Source of the DNA: Alexandriicola marinus
GTDB lineage: Bacteria > Pseudomonadota > Alphaproteobacteria > Rhodobacterales > Rhodobacteraceae
NCBI RefSeq assembly: GCF_004000435.1
Contig: NZ_RBVZ01000002.1
Span: 612,501-676,500, forward strand
DNA length: 64,000 nucleotides
Direction of reading: 5' to 3'
How positions within the stretch are numbered: position 1 is the stretch's first letter; each line of letters begins with the position of its first letter. The translations under genes were made by a program, and so were the position numbers. Below, piece by piece: positions 24,475-34,828 of the stretch. The notes under the pieces are model-generated. The model was not told the DNA's origin. It did no database searches and was given only the letters and a program-made list of their open reading frames with translations.

Positions 24475-25656
24475 TCACTCCGGCCCGCGCAATTGGACGA
24501 CGGATTGCGGCCCCTCGACCTCCTGATCGCCGAAATCAAAAGCATCAAGCCGGGCGGCACGTTTGCCCGCCCGTTCTGCAGCCGTGGTGATCCCTTCAAC
24601 GTCCCGGCGGGCCTGATCGAAATGAGTTTCCAGCTTGCCCGCCCGTTCGACAACGAGTTCGACATCCCGGTGCAACTGCGACAATGCCTTGCGAATCGCG
24701 CCCGCCTGTTCGCGCATCCGCGCATCCTTGAGGATCGCGCGCATCGTGTTGAGCGTCGCCATGCAGGTCGTCGGCGAGACGATCCAGACACGTTCGGAAA
24801 AACTCAACTGCACCAGATCCGAGAAATTGGCGTGGATCTCGGCATAAACGGCCTCGGACGGGAGGAACATCAACGCCCCGTCAGCGGTTTCCCCCTCAAG
24901 GATATAGCGTTCGGAAATCGCCTTGATATGCGTCCGGACCGCGCCGCGAAATGCGCGGGCGGCTTCGGTCAAGTCCCTGTCGGTCCGGGCGGCCCGCAAG
25001 GCCTCGTAGGCCTCGAGCGGGAATTTCGAATCGATGACGATCGGGCCCGGTGGATTGGGCAGATGGATCAGGCAATCCGCGCGACGGTTGTTCGACAAGG
25101 TCGCCTGCAGCGAATAGCTGTCCGGCGGCAGGGCCTTCGACACGATATCATGCAGCTGGATTTCGCCAAACGCGCCGCGGGTCTGCTTGTTCGAAAGGAT
25201 GTCCTGCAAGCTGAGCACATCGCCTGACAGCTTGGTGATATTTTCCTGCGCCTTGTCGATGACCTGCAAACGCTGCTGCAATTCGCCAAGGCTCTGGGCC
25301 GTGTTGCGCGACGTGCTCGACAGGTTCTGGGTCATGACCTCGGTGACCTTCGACAACCGCTCTTCCATCAGGCGCAGAATCTGCGCCTGGCTTGCCGCCT
25401 GCGCTTCGGAGACATGGGTCAGACCACCCGATAGCTGCTGCTGCGCATTCGACAAACCCTCGACCCGGCTTCCCAGCGCACCAAGATTGCGCGCCATCTG
25501 ATCGGCCATCGCCTCGGTCATGCGCGCCGAGCGGCCCGACCGGCCAAGCGTCACCCCGATCATCACGAAAAGTGCGAGGAGAAGAACCGCACCGATCAGC
25601 ACCCCCAGGACAAGCGGGTCGGACAGGTCGTAGGACTGATCCCCGATCATGATCAT
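24475..25656 (-). CDS. rmuC: RmuC-family DNA recombination protein
   Basis: RmuC limits recombination at inverted repeats and contains a nuclease-like fold. The 393-residue protein starts with a membrane segment ([20 protein letters not shown]), then a long coiled coil rich in Q, L and E, then the conserved core: [35 protein letters not shown] and [14 protein letters not shown]. The start ATG at 25656 overlaps the mutL stop codon (ATGA), implying translational coupling with mismatch repair. Upstream readings lie within mutL and were rejected. Confidence 0.93.
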   Translation of the reverse strand: MIMIGDQSYDLSDPLVLGVLIGAVLLLALFVMIGVTLGRSGRSARMTEAMADQMARNLGALGSRVEGLSNAQQQLSGGLTHVSEAQAASQAQILRLMEERLSKVTEVMTQNLSSTSRNTAQSLGELQQRLQVIDKAQENITKLSGDVLSLQDILSNKQTRGAFGEIQLHDIVSKALPPDSYSLQATLSNNRRADCLIHLPNPPGPIVIDSKFPLEAYEALRAARTDRDLTEAARAFRGAVRTHIKAISERYILEGETADGALMFLPSEAVYAEIHANFSDLVQLSFSERVWIVSPTTCMATLNTMRAILKDARMREQAGAIRKALSQLHRDVELVVERAGKLETHFDQARRDVEGITTAAERAGKRAARLDAFDFGDQEVEGPQSVVQLRGPE

Positions 25657-27470
25657 CGGCGGCCAAACAACCGTTCGATATCGGCCAGCTCGAGAGAGAC
25701 ATATGTCGGCCGACCGTGGTTGCACTGCCCCGAATGCGGGGTTGCCTCCATCTCGCGCAGAAGGGCGTTCATCTCGTCGGCCCGCATCTGCCGGCCCGAC
25801 CGGACCGACCCATGACACGCGACGCGGCTCAGGATGGCGTCCAGCCTGGATTGCACGGTGGCCGAGCTTCCCAGATCGGCCAGCTCATCGGCAATGTCGT
25901 TCAGAAGCGCCCTGCAATCCACATGGCCCAGGATGGCCGGGGTCTCTCGCACAGCGATGGCGGCACCGCCAAAGGGCTCGATCCGAAGGCCCAGCCGGTC
26001 CAGATCATCCGCAATCTCCAACACCCGCTCGGCGTCGGAGGGGTCCATCTCAACGATCTCTGGGATCAAAAGCGCCTGCGAGGCAACGCCCCTCTCGGCC
26101 ATCTGCGTCTTGAGCTTTTCATAGACCAGCCGCTCATGCGCCGCGTGCTGATCGACGATGACCATGCCGGTTTCGGTCTGCGCCACGATGTAATTCTCGT
26201 GAAGCTGCGCCCGTGCCGCACCAAGGGGGCGGGCCTCGGCTCCGCTGTCATCCTGCGACGGCGCCTCGATCCGCGCGGAGGGCGCCTCGGCAAAGCCGGT
26301 CATTGGCGCCATCGACGGCGGCGGCGCGGAGCGTGGGGCAGGCCTGTCCATCTGGTAGATGCGCGGTGACTGAGGCTCCGGCGACATGGCGCCCAGCGTT
26401 TCGGCCCCGACCGTGGTGGAGGAACGGTGTCCTGCTTCGGCCAGCGCATGGCGCACGCCCGACACGATCAGCCCGCGCACCACCCCCGAATCCCGAAACC
26501 GCACCTCGGATTTCGCGGGATGAACATTCACGTCGACCTTGTGCGGATCGCAATCCACGAAAAGGACAGCCGCCGGGTGACGATCCCGGCTGAGAAAATC
26601 CGAATACGCCCCGCGAAGCGCGCCGATCAGCAGCTTATCCCGAACGGGGCGGCCATTCACGAACAGATGCTGACTGACCGACGACCCACGGGAATAGGTC
26701 GGCAGGGCGGCATAGCCCGTCAGGTGAAAACCCTCCCGCTCCGCATCAAGCGGCACCGCATTCTCGGCGAAATCGCGGCCCAGCACACTGGCCAGCCTGC
26801 CATGCAGCGCATCGAAGAGATCGCCTGTCTGCGCATCGGCGCGAAACCTGATCTTTTCGTCGCCATCAGACGCATCGCGCAGGATGAAGGTCACGAAGGG
26901 TTCGGCCATCGCCAGCCGCTTTACGACATCGACCAGAGCCTGACCCTCGGCGCGATCCGTGCGCAGGAATTTCAGCCGGGCGGGTGTCGCATAAAACAGA
27001 TCGCGAAGCTCGACGATCGTGCCCGATCCAAGGGCTGCGGGCTTGACGGGCCCCACCTTGCCACCCGCGACGGTGATCGAGGCCGCGTCCTCGCCCTGCC
27101 GCCGGCTGGTGATCGTCAGCCGACCGACCGCGCCAAGGGAGGGCAAAGCCTCTCCGCGAAAGCCGAACGTGTGGATATCCAGTAAATCGCTGCCATCGAT
27201 CTTCGACGTGGCGTGGCGCGACAGGGCAAGCGGCAGATCATCCGCGGTCATCCCGCAACCGTCGTCCCGCACCCGGATCAGGCTGCGGCCACCGTCGGCA
27301 ATCGTGATCTCAATCCGGCCGGCACCGGCATCGATCGCATTCTCGATGAGTTCCTTGGCAGCCGATGCAGGCCGTTCGACAACTTCGCCCGCCGCGATGC
27401 GGTTGATCGCCGCTTCGTCAAGCTGCCTGATCGTCGGGTTTGTCCTGATATTGGGGTCATCGAGGGTCAT
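25653..27470 (-). CDS. mutL: DNA mismatch repair protein MutL
   Basis: MutL couples mismatch recognition by MutS to strand removal. The 605-residue protein has the GHKL ATPase domain ([42 protein letters not shown]) and a C-terminal dimerisation/endonuclease domain. The nicking motif [12 protein letters not shown] is intact, as is ACHGSVRSG and the C-terminal CNHGRP. This points to an endonuclease-active MutL, as expected for a bacterium that does not use MutH. The linker is proline-rich. It is transcribed with rmuC, and the two open frames overlap by four bases. Confidence 0.97.
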   Translation of the reverse strand: MTLDDPNIRTNPTIRQLDEAAINRIAAGEVVERPASAAKELIENAIDAGAGRIEITIADGGRSLIRVRDDGCGMTADDLPLALSRHATSKIDGSDLLDIHTFGFRGEALPSLGAVGRLTITSRRQGEDAASITVAGGKVGPVKPAALGSGTIVELRDLFYATPARLKFLRTDRAEGQALVDVVKRLAMAEPFVTFILRDASDGDEKIRFRADAQTGDLFDALHGRLASVLGRDFAENAVPLDAEREGFHLTGYAALPTYSRGSSVSQHLFVNGRPVRDKLLIGALRGAYSDFLSRDRHPAAVLFVDCDPHKVDVNVHPAKSEVRFRDSGVVRGLIVSGVRHALAEAGHRSSTTVGAETLGAMSPEPQSPRIYQMDRPAPRSAPPPSMAPMTGFAEAPSARIEAPSQDDSGAEARPLGAARAQLHENYIVAQTETGMVIVDQHAAHERLVYEKLKTQMAERGVASQALLIPEIVEMDPSDAERVLEIADDLDRLGLRIEPFGGAAIAVRETPAILGHVDCRALLNDIADELADLGSSATVQSRLDAILSRVACHGSVRSGRQMRADEMNALLREMEATPHSGQCNHGRPTYVSLELADIERLFGRR

Positions 27471-27535
27471 GCCACAAGGGATAGCATGACCCTATGCGAT
27501 TCTGACAGGGGGTTTGGCGACCGCCCGAGGCAAAA

Positions 27536-28843
27536 TCAGTTGGTTTCCAGACCCTCCGGCTGACCGACGATCACGAAATGCAGCGCATCGGCATCCAGAA
27601 GTTCAGCGGCCACGCGGTTGATCTCTTCAAGTGTGACGGCCTCGATGAAATCGTTGCGGTTGACCACGTATTCGGGCGACAGGCCGACCTGCTGCATACC
27701 GACCATAATATCCGCGATCGGCCCGTTCCCGTCGAACCTGAGGGGGTATTCACCGGTGATGAACGTCTTGGCGGCATCCAGTTCGTCTTGCGTGACACCA
27801 TCCTCGGCGATGCGGGACCATTCGGCACGAATCACTTCGATTGCCTCGGCAATCCGGTCATTCGACGAGGCAACCTGACCCAGAACCATCTCCGTCCTCT
27901 CTCGCGGGACGAGGAAGGTCGAGATGCCGTAGGTCAGACCACGCTTTTCTCGGACCTCGTTCATCAACCGGCTTTCAAAGCTGCCGCCACCAAGAATGTG
28001 GTTCAGCACATAGGCCGCAAAGAAATCGGGGTGATCCCGTTCGATCCCGTCGTGCCCGAACAGGGCCACGGATTGCGGGGTCGGAAAATCGACAACCGTC
28101 ACCCCGCCTTCCAGACCGAATTCCACGTGCCCCGGTTGTTCGGGGGCCTCGGCCGGAAGATCGGCCAGCAGCATGTCGACAAGACGGGCAGCCTCCTCAC
28201 TGTTCACGTCGCCGACGACCGAGACGTGGATTGCAGCCCGGGTCACCGTATCCCGGTGCGCCTGCAAGAGATCATCGCGGGTCAATGCGGCGACGGTTTC
28301 CGCCGTGCCATCCATGTCGGAGCCATAGGGATGATCCGGAAACGCCATGGCATAGAACGTGTCGCCGGCGATGCGGGACGGATTCTTGGCATCGGCCTCG
28401 ATCCCCGCCAGAACCTGCGCCCTGACCCGTTCGATCGCATCGGGATCAAAGCGGGGCTCGACTAGCGCCTGCCGCAAGAGCGCGATCGCCTCGTCGGACT
28501 TTTCCGTCAGGAACCGGGTCGAAACGGTGACGGTGTCGTCATACGCCCGGAATGTGAAAGAGGCGGCGAGCGATTCGCGCGCCTCCTGAAATTCGCGCGC
28601 GTCCATGTCGGCAGAGCCCTCTTCCAGAAGGGCCATCATCAGGTTGACCGCACCGCGTTTGCCGGGGCGATCAAGATTGGCACCGCCCTCCATCCTCACC
28701 TCCATCGCGATGAAGGGAAGGGACCGCTCCTCGACCACCCAGGCGTCGATGCCCTCGGGCGTTGTGATCGTCTGGATCTCGACTGCGGCGCTGGCGATGC
28801 CCCCCGCGAAGACAAGGCAGATACCAAGGATGAAACGGCGCAT
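27536..28843 (-). CDS. M16 peptidase family protein, non-catalytic partner
   Basis: This 435-residue M16B (pitrilysin-like) protein has a signal peptide (MRRFILGICLVFAGGIASA). The zinc-binding HxxEH motif is absent: the equivalent helix reads RGAVNLMMALLEEGS. The arginine/tyrosine element REKRGLTYGI, supplied in trans in heterodimeric M16B enzymes, is present. It is therefore the likely substrate-binding partner of the catalytic subunit encoded just upstream. Its ATG overlaps the stop of that gene (TGATG), which supports equal synthesis of the two. Both appear to be exported to the periplasm. Confidence 0.93.
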   Translation of the reverse strand: MRRFILGICLVFAGGIASAAVEIQTITTPEGIDAWVVEERSLPFIAMEVRMEGGANLDRPGKRGAVNLMMALLEEGSADMDAREFQEARESLAASFTFRAYDDTVTVSTRFLTEKSDEAIALLRQALVEPRFDPDAIERVRAQVLAGIEADAKNPSRIAGDTFYAMAFPDHPYGSDMDGTAETVAALTRDDLLQAHRDTVTRAAIHVSVVGDVNSEEAARLVDMLLADLPAEAPEQPGHVEFGLEGGVTVVDFPTPQSVALFGHDGIERDHPDFFAAYVLNHILGGGSFESRLMNEVREKRGLTYGISTFLVPRERTEMVLGQVASSNDRIAEAIEVIRAEWSRIAEDGVTQDELDAAKTFITGEYPLRFDGNGPIADIMVGMQQVGLSPEYVVNRNDFIEAVTLEEINRVAAELLDADALHFVIVGQPEGLETN

Positions 28844-30192
28844 CACAGTGCTTCCTCGCGGTTGTTGACGATCCATGCGGTGACGGACTGATTACGATCG
28901 AACACCAGTTCGGCCGCAGCCATGATGTCGTCGGCGGTGACCTGCTGAAGGATATCGGGCCAGGCCTGAACGTCCTCGACTGTCAGGCTTTGGGCCAATG
29001 CCGCGCCATAGCGCCGGGCCAGTGTCGACACATCATCCCGGGCATAAATCTCGGAGGCGTAAAGCTGGGTCCTGATCCGCTCGAGCTGATCTTCGTCGAC
29101 GCCTTCCTCCATGAATTCGGCGATAGCACGATCCATCGCGTCTTCGGCCTCTTGCAGGCTGACACCCTCGGCGGGAACCACAGTGATCCGGAATGTCGTG
29201 TCATCAAGCGAGCTTCCGCTGTAGCCCGCGCCGGAGAACAGGGCGATGTCGCTTTCAAAGGTCAGTTTCGTGCCCAGAACGGACGTGAAGGACGACCCGC
29301 CCAGCACCTCGGCCAGATAAACAAGCGCCGCGGCGGTTTCCTGATTTCCGGGATCACGCTCGGGGGCAAGATAGCTGCGCGAGAGGTAATCCTGCGCGAC
29401 ACGCTGATCTTCATAGATCAGACGCCGCTCCGCGCGCTGGGGCGGTTCGGCGGGGCGAACGCGATCCGGCAGGTTCGGTTCGGCCGGGATGACGCCGTAA
29501 TACTCCTCGGCAAGCGCGCGCACCTCGTCGGGATACACGTCACCTGCGACGACAAGGATCGCGTTGTTCGGGGAATAATAAAGATCGTAGAAATCGAGCG
29601 TGTCCTGCATCTGCAGCTGTTCCATCTCGTGCATCCAGCCGATGATCGGCGTGCCGTAGCGATGGTTCAGGAACTGTGCGGCATTGATCTGCTCACCGGC
29701 CAGCGCTCCGGGGCTGTTCTCGGTGCGCTGATTTCGCTCTTCGATGATGACCTGACGCTCGGTTTCGATGTCTTCGGGGGTCAGACGCAGATTGTTCATC
29801 CTGTCCGACTCCATCCGCATCATCAGGGGAAGGCGATCGGCTGCGACGCGCTGGAAATAGGCAGTGTAGTCATAGCTGGTGAAGGCATTGTCCGTCCCGC
29901 CGTTCGCCGCGACCGTCGCCGAGAATTCGCCGGCCTCAAGCGTATCGGTCGCCTTGAAAAGAAGATGTTCAAGGAAATGCGCAACGCCGGACACGCCCGG
30001 AGGCTCGTCCGCCGATCCGGTCCGATACCAAACCATATGCACGACAACCGGTGCACGGTGATCTTCGATCACCACGACATCCATTCCATTGTCGAGTGTG
30101 AAGGTCGTTACCTGCTCGGCGGCATACGCCGGAGCGAGGCGAAGGACAACCAAAAGGGCTGCAGTCAGGAAAAGCGCAAGTGGCCGGGTCAT
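28843..30192 (-). CDS. M16 zinc peptidase, catalytic subunit
   Basis: This 449-residue exported M16 peptidase has a signal peptide (MTRPLALFLTAALLVVLRLA...AYA). The active-site helix GVAHFLEHLLFKATDT contains HFLEH, which provides the inverted zinc-binding HxxEH, and the distal acidic ligand lies in the FTSYDYTAYFQRVAADRL region that follows. The start at 30192 has GAGGAGAG upstream and begins the signal peptide; a 23-residue longer frame was rejected. It forms a pair with the inactive M16 protein at 27536. The physiological substrates of this conserved Rhodobacterales pair are unknown. Confidence 0.93.
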   Translation of the reverse strand: MTRPLALFLTAALLVVLRLAPAYAAEQVTTFTLDNGMDVVVIEDHRAPVVVHMVWYRTGSADEPPGVSGVAHFLEHLLFKATDTLEAGEFSATVAANGGTDNAFTSYDYTAYFQRVAADRLPLMMRMESDRMNNLRLTPEDIETERQVIIEERNQRTENSPGALAGEQINAAQFLNHRYGTPIIGWMHEMEQLQMQDTLDFYDLYYSPNNAILVVAGDVYPDEVRALAEEYYGVIPAEPNLPDRVRPAEPPQRAERRLIYEDQRVAQDYLSRSYLAPERDPGNQETAAALVYLAEVLGGSSFTSVLGTKLTFESDIALFSGAGYSGSSLDDTTFRITVVPAEGVSLQEAEDAMDRAIAEFMEEGVDEDQLERIRTQLYASEIYARDDVSTLARRYGAALAQSLTVEDVQAWPDILQQVTADDIMAAAELVFDRNQSVTAWIVNNREEAL

Positions 30193-30303
30193 TGACGGAA
30201 CTCTCCTCAAGGTCACACCGAAAGAACGTAGGGCCCTGCACCCTTCACGCAAGCGGCACAACGCGCTTGTGAAGATACGGTTTTGTAACCTGGCCGACAG
30301 GCC

Positions 30304-30804
30304 CTAGCGAGGTGGCGCTGACGGGACCTCTACGCCCAGCGCGCGGAATCTCTCCAGCTCGGCATAGGCGTCAAGCGCCCAGCGCCGGTAGGCGGGGAAA
30401 TACTGATCCTGCCCGAGAATGTCGAAGCTGCGTGCCAACCGGGCCCGATCGCGGAATGCCGCGTCTTCCTCGGCGAGCGTGGCCCGGATCGACGGATCGA
30501 CGCCATTGCGCGAAACAAAGCCGACAAGCGCTGCATCCCGGGCCGGAACACCGCCGGCGACGGTGGCGGCGGGGTTGCCGCGCAAGGCCCGGATCGCATC
30601 ACCCAAGGGATCGGGATCGGTCAGGTTGGTGCCCCCCGGCGTCGGCGCAGGCAGGGTCAGGCTTTCCGGGGCCTGAAGCGGCAGGGCCGGAATCACCGAG
30701 AATTCATCCGGCCCGTTCCCGGAATCGACGACCATCAGATTATCCCGACCGCTACAGGCCGAAAGTGCAGCTATCATCGTTGCGACAAGTAATGTCCGGC
30801 GCAT
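30304..30804 (-). CDS. DUF3035 lipoprotein
   Basis: This 166-residue lipoprotein starts MRRTLLVATMIAALSACSGR, with the lipobox ALSAC. The body, rich in P, A and D, has the pattern of DUF3035: DEFSVIPALPLQAPESLTLPAPTPGG, then a conserved acidic-helical end. The family is Rhodobacterales-specific and sits between lspA and the M16 genes. Since LspA processes lipoproteins, the association could be simple operon membership. The ATG at 30804 has GGGAAGG before it; the four-residue longer frame begins with TTG. Confidence 0.88.
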   Translation of the reverse strand: MRRTLLVATMIAALSACSGRDNLMVVDSGNGPDEFSVIPALPLQAPESLTLPAPTPGGTNLTDPDPLGDAIRALRGNPAATVAGGVPARDAALVGFVSRNGVDPSIRATLAEEDAAFRDRARLARSFDILGQDQYFPAYRRWALDAYAELERFRALGVEVPSAPPR

Positions 30805-30855
30805 GAGCCTTCCCAATCAGGATTTTCCCGGTAATACCGCAGCCATCGGCATTCG

Positions 30856-31350
30856 TCACGCCGCCTTTTTGCGGGGCTTTCCCTTACCCTTGCCCGCCCC
30901 GTCACCGGTAAAGATCACCAGCCCGATCGCGCCCACAAAGATCGCGATATCGGCAACGTTGAAGGCATAGGGGTTTTCGATCCCGCAGCACGACATGTTC
31001 AGGAAATCGGCCACCGCGCCGTAAAGAATTCGGTCGATCACGTTTCCGATCGCACCGCCGACCAACAGGCCCGCAGACACAAAGGTCCAGCGGCTGCCCC
31101 CGTCGCGATGGACCCAATAAAGGACGAGGGCCGTTATCCCAAGGGCGATCCCGATCAGGATCCACCGCATATCAAGCCCCGAGAACAGGCCGAAATTCAC
31201 ACCCCGGTTCCAGGCCATCCGGAACACGAGAAATGGTGGGAAGACATCGATCGACATACGGTTGATCAGATCGAGCCAATGCACCACGACATATTTCGTC
31301 GCCTGATCGACGAGGAAGATCCAGAAAGATGTCCAAAGGGTCAGGCGCAT
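30856..31350 (-). CDS. lspA: Lipoprotein signal peptidase (signal peptidase II)
   Basis: LspA cleaves the signal peptide of diacylglyceryl-modified prolipoproteins in the inner membrane. The 164-residue protein shows the five conserved blocks: DQATKYVV, MAWNRGVNFGLFSG, GGAIGNVIDRILYGAVADFL (catalytic Asp) and FNVADIAIFVG (second Asp). Four membrane helices are visible. The C-terminus is very basic (GKGKGKPRKKAA). It sits between purH and the DUF3035 lipoprotein in a minus-strand run. Confidence 0.96.
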   Translation of the reverse strand: MRLTLWTSFWIFLVDQATKYVVVHWLDLINRMSIDVFPPFLVFRMAWNRGVNFGLFSGLDMRWILIGIALGITALVLYWVHRDGGSRWTFVSAGLLVGGAIGNVIDRILYGAVADFLNMSCCGIENPYAFNVADIAIFVGAIGLVIFTGDGAGKGKGKPRKKAA

Positions 31351-31366
31351 GTCGGTCCCTTTTCGT

Positions 31367-32956
31367 TCAGTGCCGGAAATGACGCATTCCCGTGAATACC
31401 ATCGCGATCCCGGCCTCGTCCGCGGCCTCGATCACCTTGTCGTCGCGCATCGAGCCGCCCGGTTGAATAACGGCCGTCACACCGGCTTCTGCCGCAGCCA
31501 GAAGACCGTCGGGGAAGGGAAAGAACGCGTCCGATGCAACGACGGAGCCGATCGCCGGGCTCTGATCGAGCCCCAGCTCCTCGCCCATCCGCGCGGCCTT
31601 GAGCGCCGCGATGGTCGAGCTGTCCACCCTGCTCATCTGGCCGGCACCGATACCGACCGACTGGCCGTGCTTCGCATAGATGATGGCATTTGACTTCACA
31701 TGTTTCGCGACCGTCCATGCAAACAGCAGATCCGCGATCTCGGCCTCGGATGGGGCTTTGCGTGTCACGACCTTGAGGTCGGATGCGCCGATCCGGCCGA
31801 TGTCGTCATCCTGAACAAGCCATCCGCCCGACACCTGCCTCACTGCAAGACGGGCCGCCAGCGGATCGGCCAGACCACCCGTCGTCAGCAGGCGAAGGTT
31901 CTTCTTGGCGGCAAAGACCTCATGCGCCTCGGGGCTGGCCTCGGGCGCAATCACGACCTCGGTGAAGATGGCCGAGATACGTTCGGCCGTCTCGCCATCC
32001 AGCATACCGTTCAGGGCAACGATCCCGCCGAAGGCGCTGGTCCGGTCACAATCGAACGCGCGCGAGAAGGCATCGGCGAATGTCTCGCCACGTGCCACGC
32101 CGCAAGGATTGGCATGTTTGATGATCGCACAGGCCGGACCGTTGGCGGGGTCGAATTCGGACACCAGACGGAACGCGGCATCTGTATCGTTGATATTGTT
32201 GTAGCTCAGCTCCTTGCCCTGATGCTGAATAGCGGTCGCGACACCCGGCGCATGACTTCCATCGGTATAGAACGCGGCATCCTGATGAGGGTTTTCGCCA
32301 TAGCGCAGCGTCTGGGCGATGGTCCCGGCAAAGACCCGGCGGCGTGGCGCGGGTTCTGCGATGGCGCCGGCCATCCAGGTGCTGACGGCCGCATCATAGG
32401 CCCCCGTCCGGGCATAGGCGATCTGGGCCAGCCGCTGGCGGAAAGCGCGCGTTGTCTGCCCGTCGTTCGACTCGAGCTCGGCCAGAAGGGCGTCATAATC
32501 CTCGACATCCGTCACGACGGACACGAAGGCATGGTTCTTTGCCGCAGCCCGGATCATCGCCGGTCCGCCGATATCGATGTTCTCGATCGCGGTGGCATAG
32601 TCGGCGCCCTTGGCCACCGTCTCTTCGAACGGATAAAGGTTCACGACCAGCAGATCGATGGCCCCGATGCCATGCGTCTCCATCGCGGCGAGGTGTTCGT
32701 CGTTGTCGCGCAGGGCAAGCAGACCGCCGTGGACCTTGGGGTGAAGCGTCTTGACCCGCCCATCCATCATTTCGGGAAAGCCGGTGATCTCGGCCACATC
32801 GGCAACCTCGAGCCCCGCCTCGCGAAGCGTGCGCGCTGAGCCACCCGTTGACAGCAGCTCCACGCCGCGATCCGCAAGCGCGCGCGCCAGTTCGACCAGA
32901 CCGGTCTTGTCGGAAACGGACAGAAGTGCCCGGCGAAGGGGGGTTAGGTCGGACAT
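31367..32956 (-). CDS. purH: Bifunctional AICAR transformylase/IMP cyclohydrolase
   Basis: PurH performs the last two steps of de novo IMP synthesis: formyl transfer to AICAR and ring closure. The 529-residue protein has the N-terminal MGS-like cyclohydrolase domain ([45 protein letters not shown]) and the AICARFT domain ([35 protein letters not shown]). It lies in a tight minus-strand run: the heparinase-like gene is 11 bases upstream and lspA 16 bases downstream, so these likely share a transcript. Confidence 0.97.
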   Translation of the reverse strand: MSDLTPLRRALLSVSDKTGLVELARALADRGVELLSTGGSARTLREAGLEVADVAEITGFPEMMDGRVKTLHPKVHGGLLALRDNDEHLAAMETHGIGAIDLLVVNLYPFEETVAKGADYATAIENIDIGGPAMIRAAAKNHAFVSVVTDVEDYDALLAELESNDGQTTRAFRQRLAQIAYARTGAYDAAVSTWMAGAIAEPAPRRRVFAGTIAQTLRYGENPHQDAAFYTDGSHAPGVATAIQHQGKELSYNNINDTDAAFRLVSEFDPANGPACAIIKHANPCGVARGETFADAFSRAFDCDRTSAFGGIVALNGMLDGETAERISAIFTEVVIAPEASPEAHEVFAAKKNLRLLTTGGLADPLAARLAVRQVSGGWLVQDDDIGRIGASDLKVVTRKAPSEAEIADLLFAWTVAKHVKSNAIIYAKHGQSVGIGAGQMSRVDSSTIAALKAARMGEELGLDQSPAIGSVVASDAFFPFPDGLLAAAEAGVTAVIQPGGSMRDDKVIEAADEAGIAMVFTGMRHFRH

Positions 32957-32967
32957 CCGGCGGCCTT

Positions 32968-34755
32968 TCAGTTCACATCCTCGTCTTGCATCTCGCGCCC
33001 GTCGGGGGTGTAGCCGATCGTTCGCGGATCGACCGCATAGTCGCGCACGGCGGTCGGCGTTTCCTGCGCCTTGGCCAGCGACCAGCGGATGCGCGTCGCA
33101 TAGGACATTGCGCGGCCGGTTAAAACCACCTGTTTGGTAGAACGGGGCCGAAGTCGCCCTGTTTCGAGATAAACCGAGGATTGTAGCGCCAGTTGCTGCG
33201 CTCCGATCTGGCGCAGAATCCAGACCTCCCCGCTCTTGAGAGCCATGGAGACAGCCGCGCCGCCCATGTCGATTTCAGCATCCACATCGGGATGCAGATG
33301 AAAACGGATTGCATAGGGGATGCCCTGAAGTTTCTCGGCATCCATCGCGCGGTCAAAGCGGGTCTCGTCCGCGGCACTCAGCGTGGTGAGGTAATCCTCC
33401 CCCACCAGCGCACGCCCGTCGGCCGCAATCTCCAGAGTCCGCGCATGAGTCAGGCCATGCGTGCCCTGCCACCCGTTGTGGGCCATCTCGATCTTCTGGC
33501 TGTCGCTTGTTCGATGCGTCTCGAACGGGACAAGATCGGGAACATCCGACAGCATTTCGGCCGTTCGAGCGCCAAGCCGTTGCGGCGGCGCCAGACGGGA
33601 GGAGGAATATCCCTCGAGGCTCAGCGTCGAATGGCTGGGCGTGGCCCGGCCCGCCCGGCGCCATTCCTCTCCGAAACTGGCCCCCGACCCGCAATTGACG
33701 ATCAGCGGTCGCCGCCCCGACGTCAGCTCCATCGCGAGTGTCGAGGCATGGGCCCGCGCGGAGGCCGGTCCACGCGGGGGCGGCGCCGCATCCGCGATGA
33801 TCGAGGTCCGGCCGGCCAGCATATGGGCATAGCCCATGGCAAGCCCCGCCTCGTGGCGTTCGCGGGATCCGCTGCCCGACAGGGCGGCATCGAGCCAGCC
33901 ATCCAGACCCCGCCCGCCCCCGTGAAACCGTGCGAGCGATCCGTCCGAATGCCGCAGCGCGCGCAATGTCGGCGCGATCTTCTGCCGCGCCTGAGCGACG
34001 CCCAGTGGCAGAGGCTGGCCGGATTGTTCGATTGCAAGCGCCGCCCAGTTCAGGAGCGTCAGAACCTCGAGGAGTTCTTCGGGATTGCGGCTTGGAATGC
34101 TGCCGTCTTCGTTGATCGTCTCGATACATTCGCGGCCCAGCGCCTGGATCGCGGGCGCGACAAGTTCCTGCATCCCCTCCAGGGCAAGACCCGCATAGAT
34201 CACACCCGTCAGAGCCTCGAGCCTGTCGATGCCGGGATCGGCGATCTTCCAGCGCTTGACCAGAAACCGGGTCTGGCAAGACAGGCTTGCGAACAGGGCG
34301 TCGCCATCCTCTTTGGGACGCAGACGCATCAGCAGGATCGCATGGTTGATCCAGCGGATCAGTCGTCGGCCGGTGATCCCCGGCGTCCAGCCCGGCCCGG
34401 TTCCGCGCCCAAATCGTTCGATCCAGTCATAGACCCAGGTCTGCGCCCGCTCGGTCGCCTTGTGATCGCCAACCGCGGCGAGATCATCCAGCCACGCGCA
34501 GCCATGCAGCAGCGGTGCGAAAGGCGCATCCTCTGGAGCGATATCCCAAATCGATGTGTCTGGTGCCTCGATCAGGTGGCCGGCAAAAAGAAAGTTGCCG
34601 GCGATCAGCTGTCGCCCACGGGCATAAAGTCCGATTGTGCGCGGCTCTGGCGCCGTGACAAAGGCAGACGCGGGTTCGGCCCTGCCCGCCATCCGGACAT
34701 GGAAACGATTCAAAAAGAGCGTCCCACGCTCCGCGATCCGACGGTACTGGGTCAC
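32968..34755 (-). CDS. Heparinase II/III-like protein
   Basis: This 595-residue protein has the architecture of the heparinase II/III family: an N-terminal alpha-helical toroid of about 320 residues and a C-terminal beta-sandwich that starts near [17 protein letters not shown] and contains [12 protein letters not shown] and the [18 protein letters not shown] metal-site region. Family members are polysaccharide lyases, but no polysaccharide-use genes are near. Its stable position between rsmB and purH in Rhodobacterales suggests a cell-envelope housekeeping role (inference). No signal peptide is visible, so a cytoplasmic location is possible, or export by an unusual route. Confidence 0.85.
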   Translation of the reverse strand: MTQYRRIAERGTLFLNRFHVRMAGRAEPASAFVTAPEPRTIGLYARGRQLIAGNFLFAGHLIEAPDTSIWDIAPEDAPFAPLLHGCAWLDDLAAVGDHKATERAQTWVYDWIERFGRGTGPGWTPGITGRRLIRWINHAILLMRLRPKEDGDALFASLSCQTRFLVKRWKIADPGIDRLEALTGVIYAGLALEGMQELVAPAIQALGRECIETINEDGSIPSRNPEELLEVLTLLNWAALAIEQSGQPLPLGVAQARQKIAPTLRALRHSDGSLARFHGGGRGLDGWLDAALSGSGSRERHEAGLAMGYAHMLAGRTSIIADAAPPPRGPASARAHASTLAMELTSGRRPLIVNCGSGASFGEEWRRAGRATPSHSTLSLEGYSSSRLAPPQRLGARTAEMLSDVPDLVPFETHRTSDSQKIEMAHNGWQGTHGLTHARTLEIAADGRALVGEDYLTTLSAADETRFDRAMDAEKLQGIPYAIRFHLHPDVDAEIDMGGAAVSMALKSGEVWILRQIGAQQLALQSSVYLETGRLRPRSTKQVVLTGRAMSYATRIRWSLAKAQETPTAVRDYAVDPRTIGYTPDGREMQDEDVN

Positions 34756-34828
34756 ACTGCAACTGCCTCTGAAGGATGTGTTTCACATCTCTTGATTGTG
34801 GTAAGTCTAGCCGCATCAATGCGCGAAG

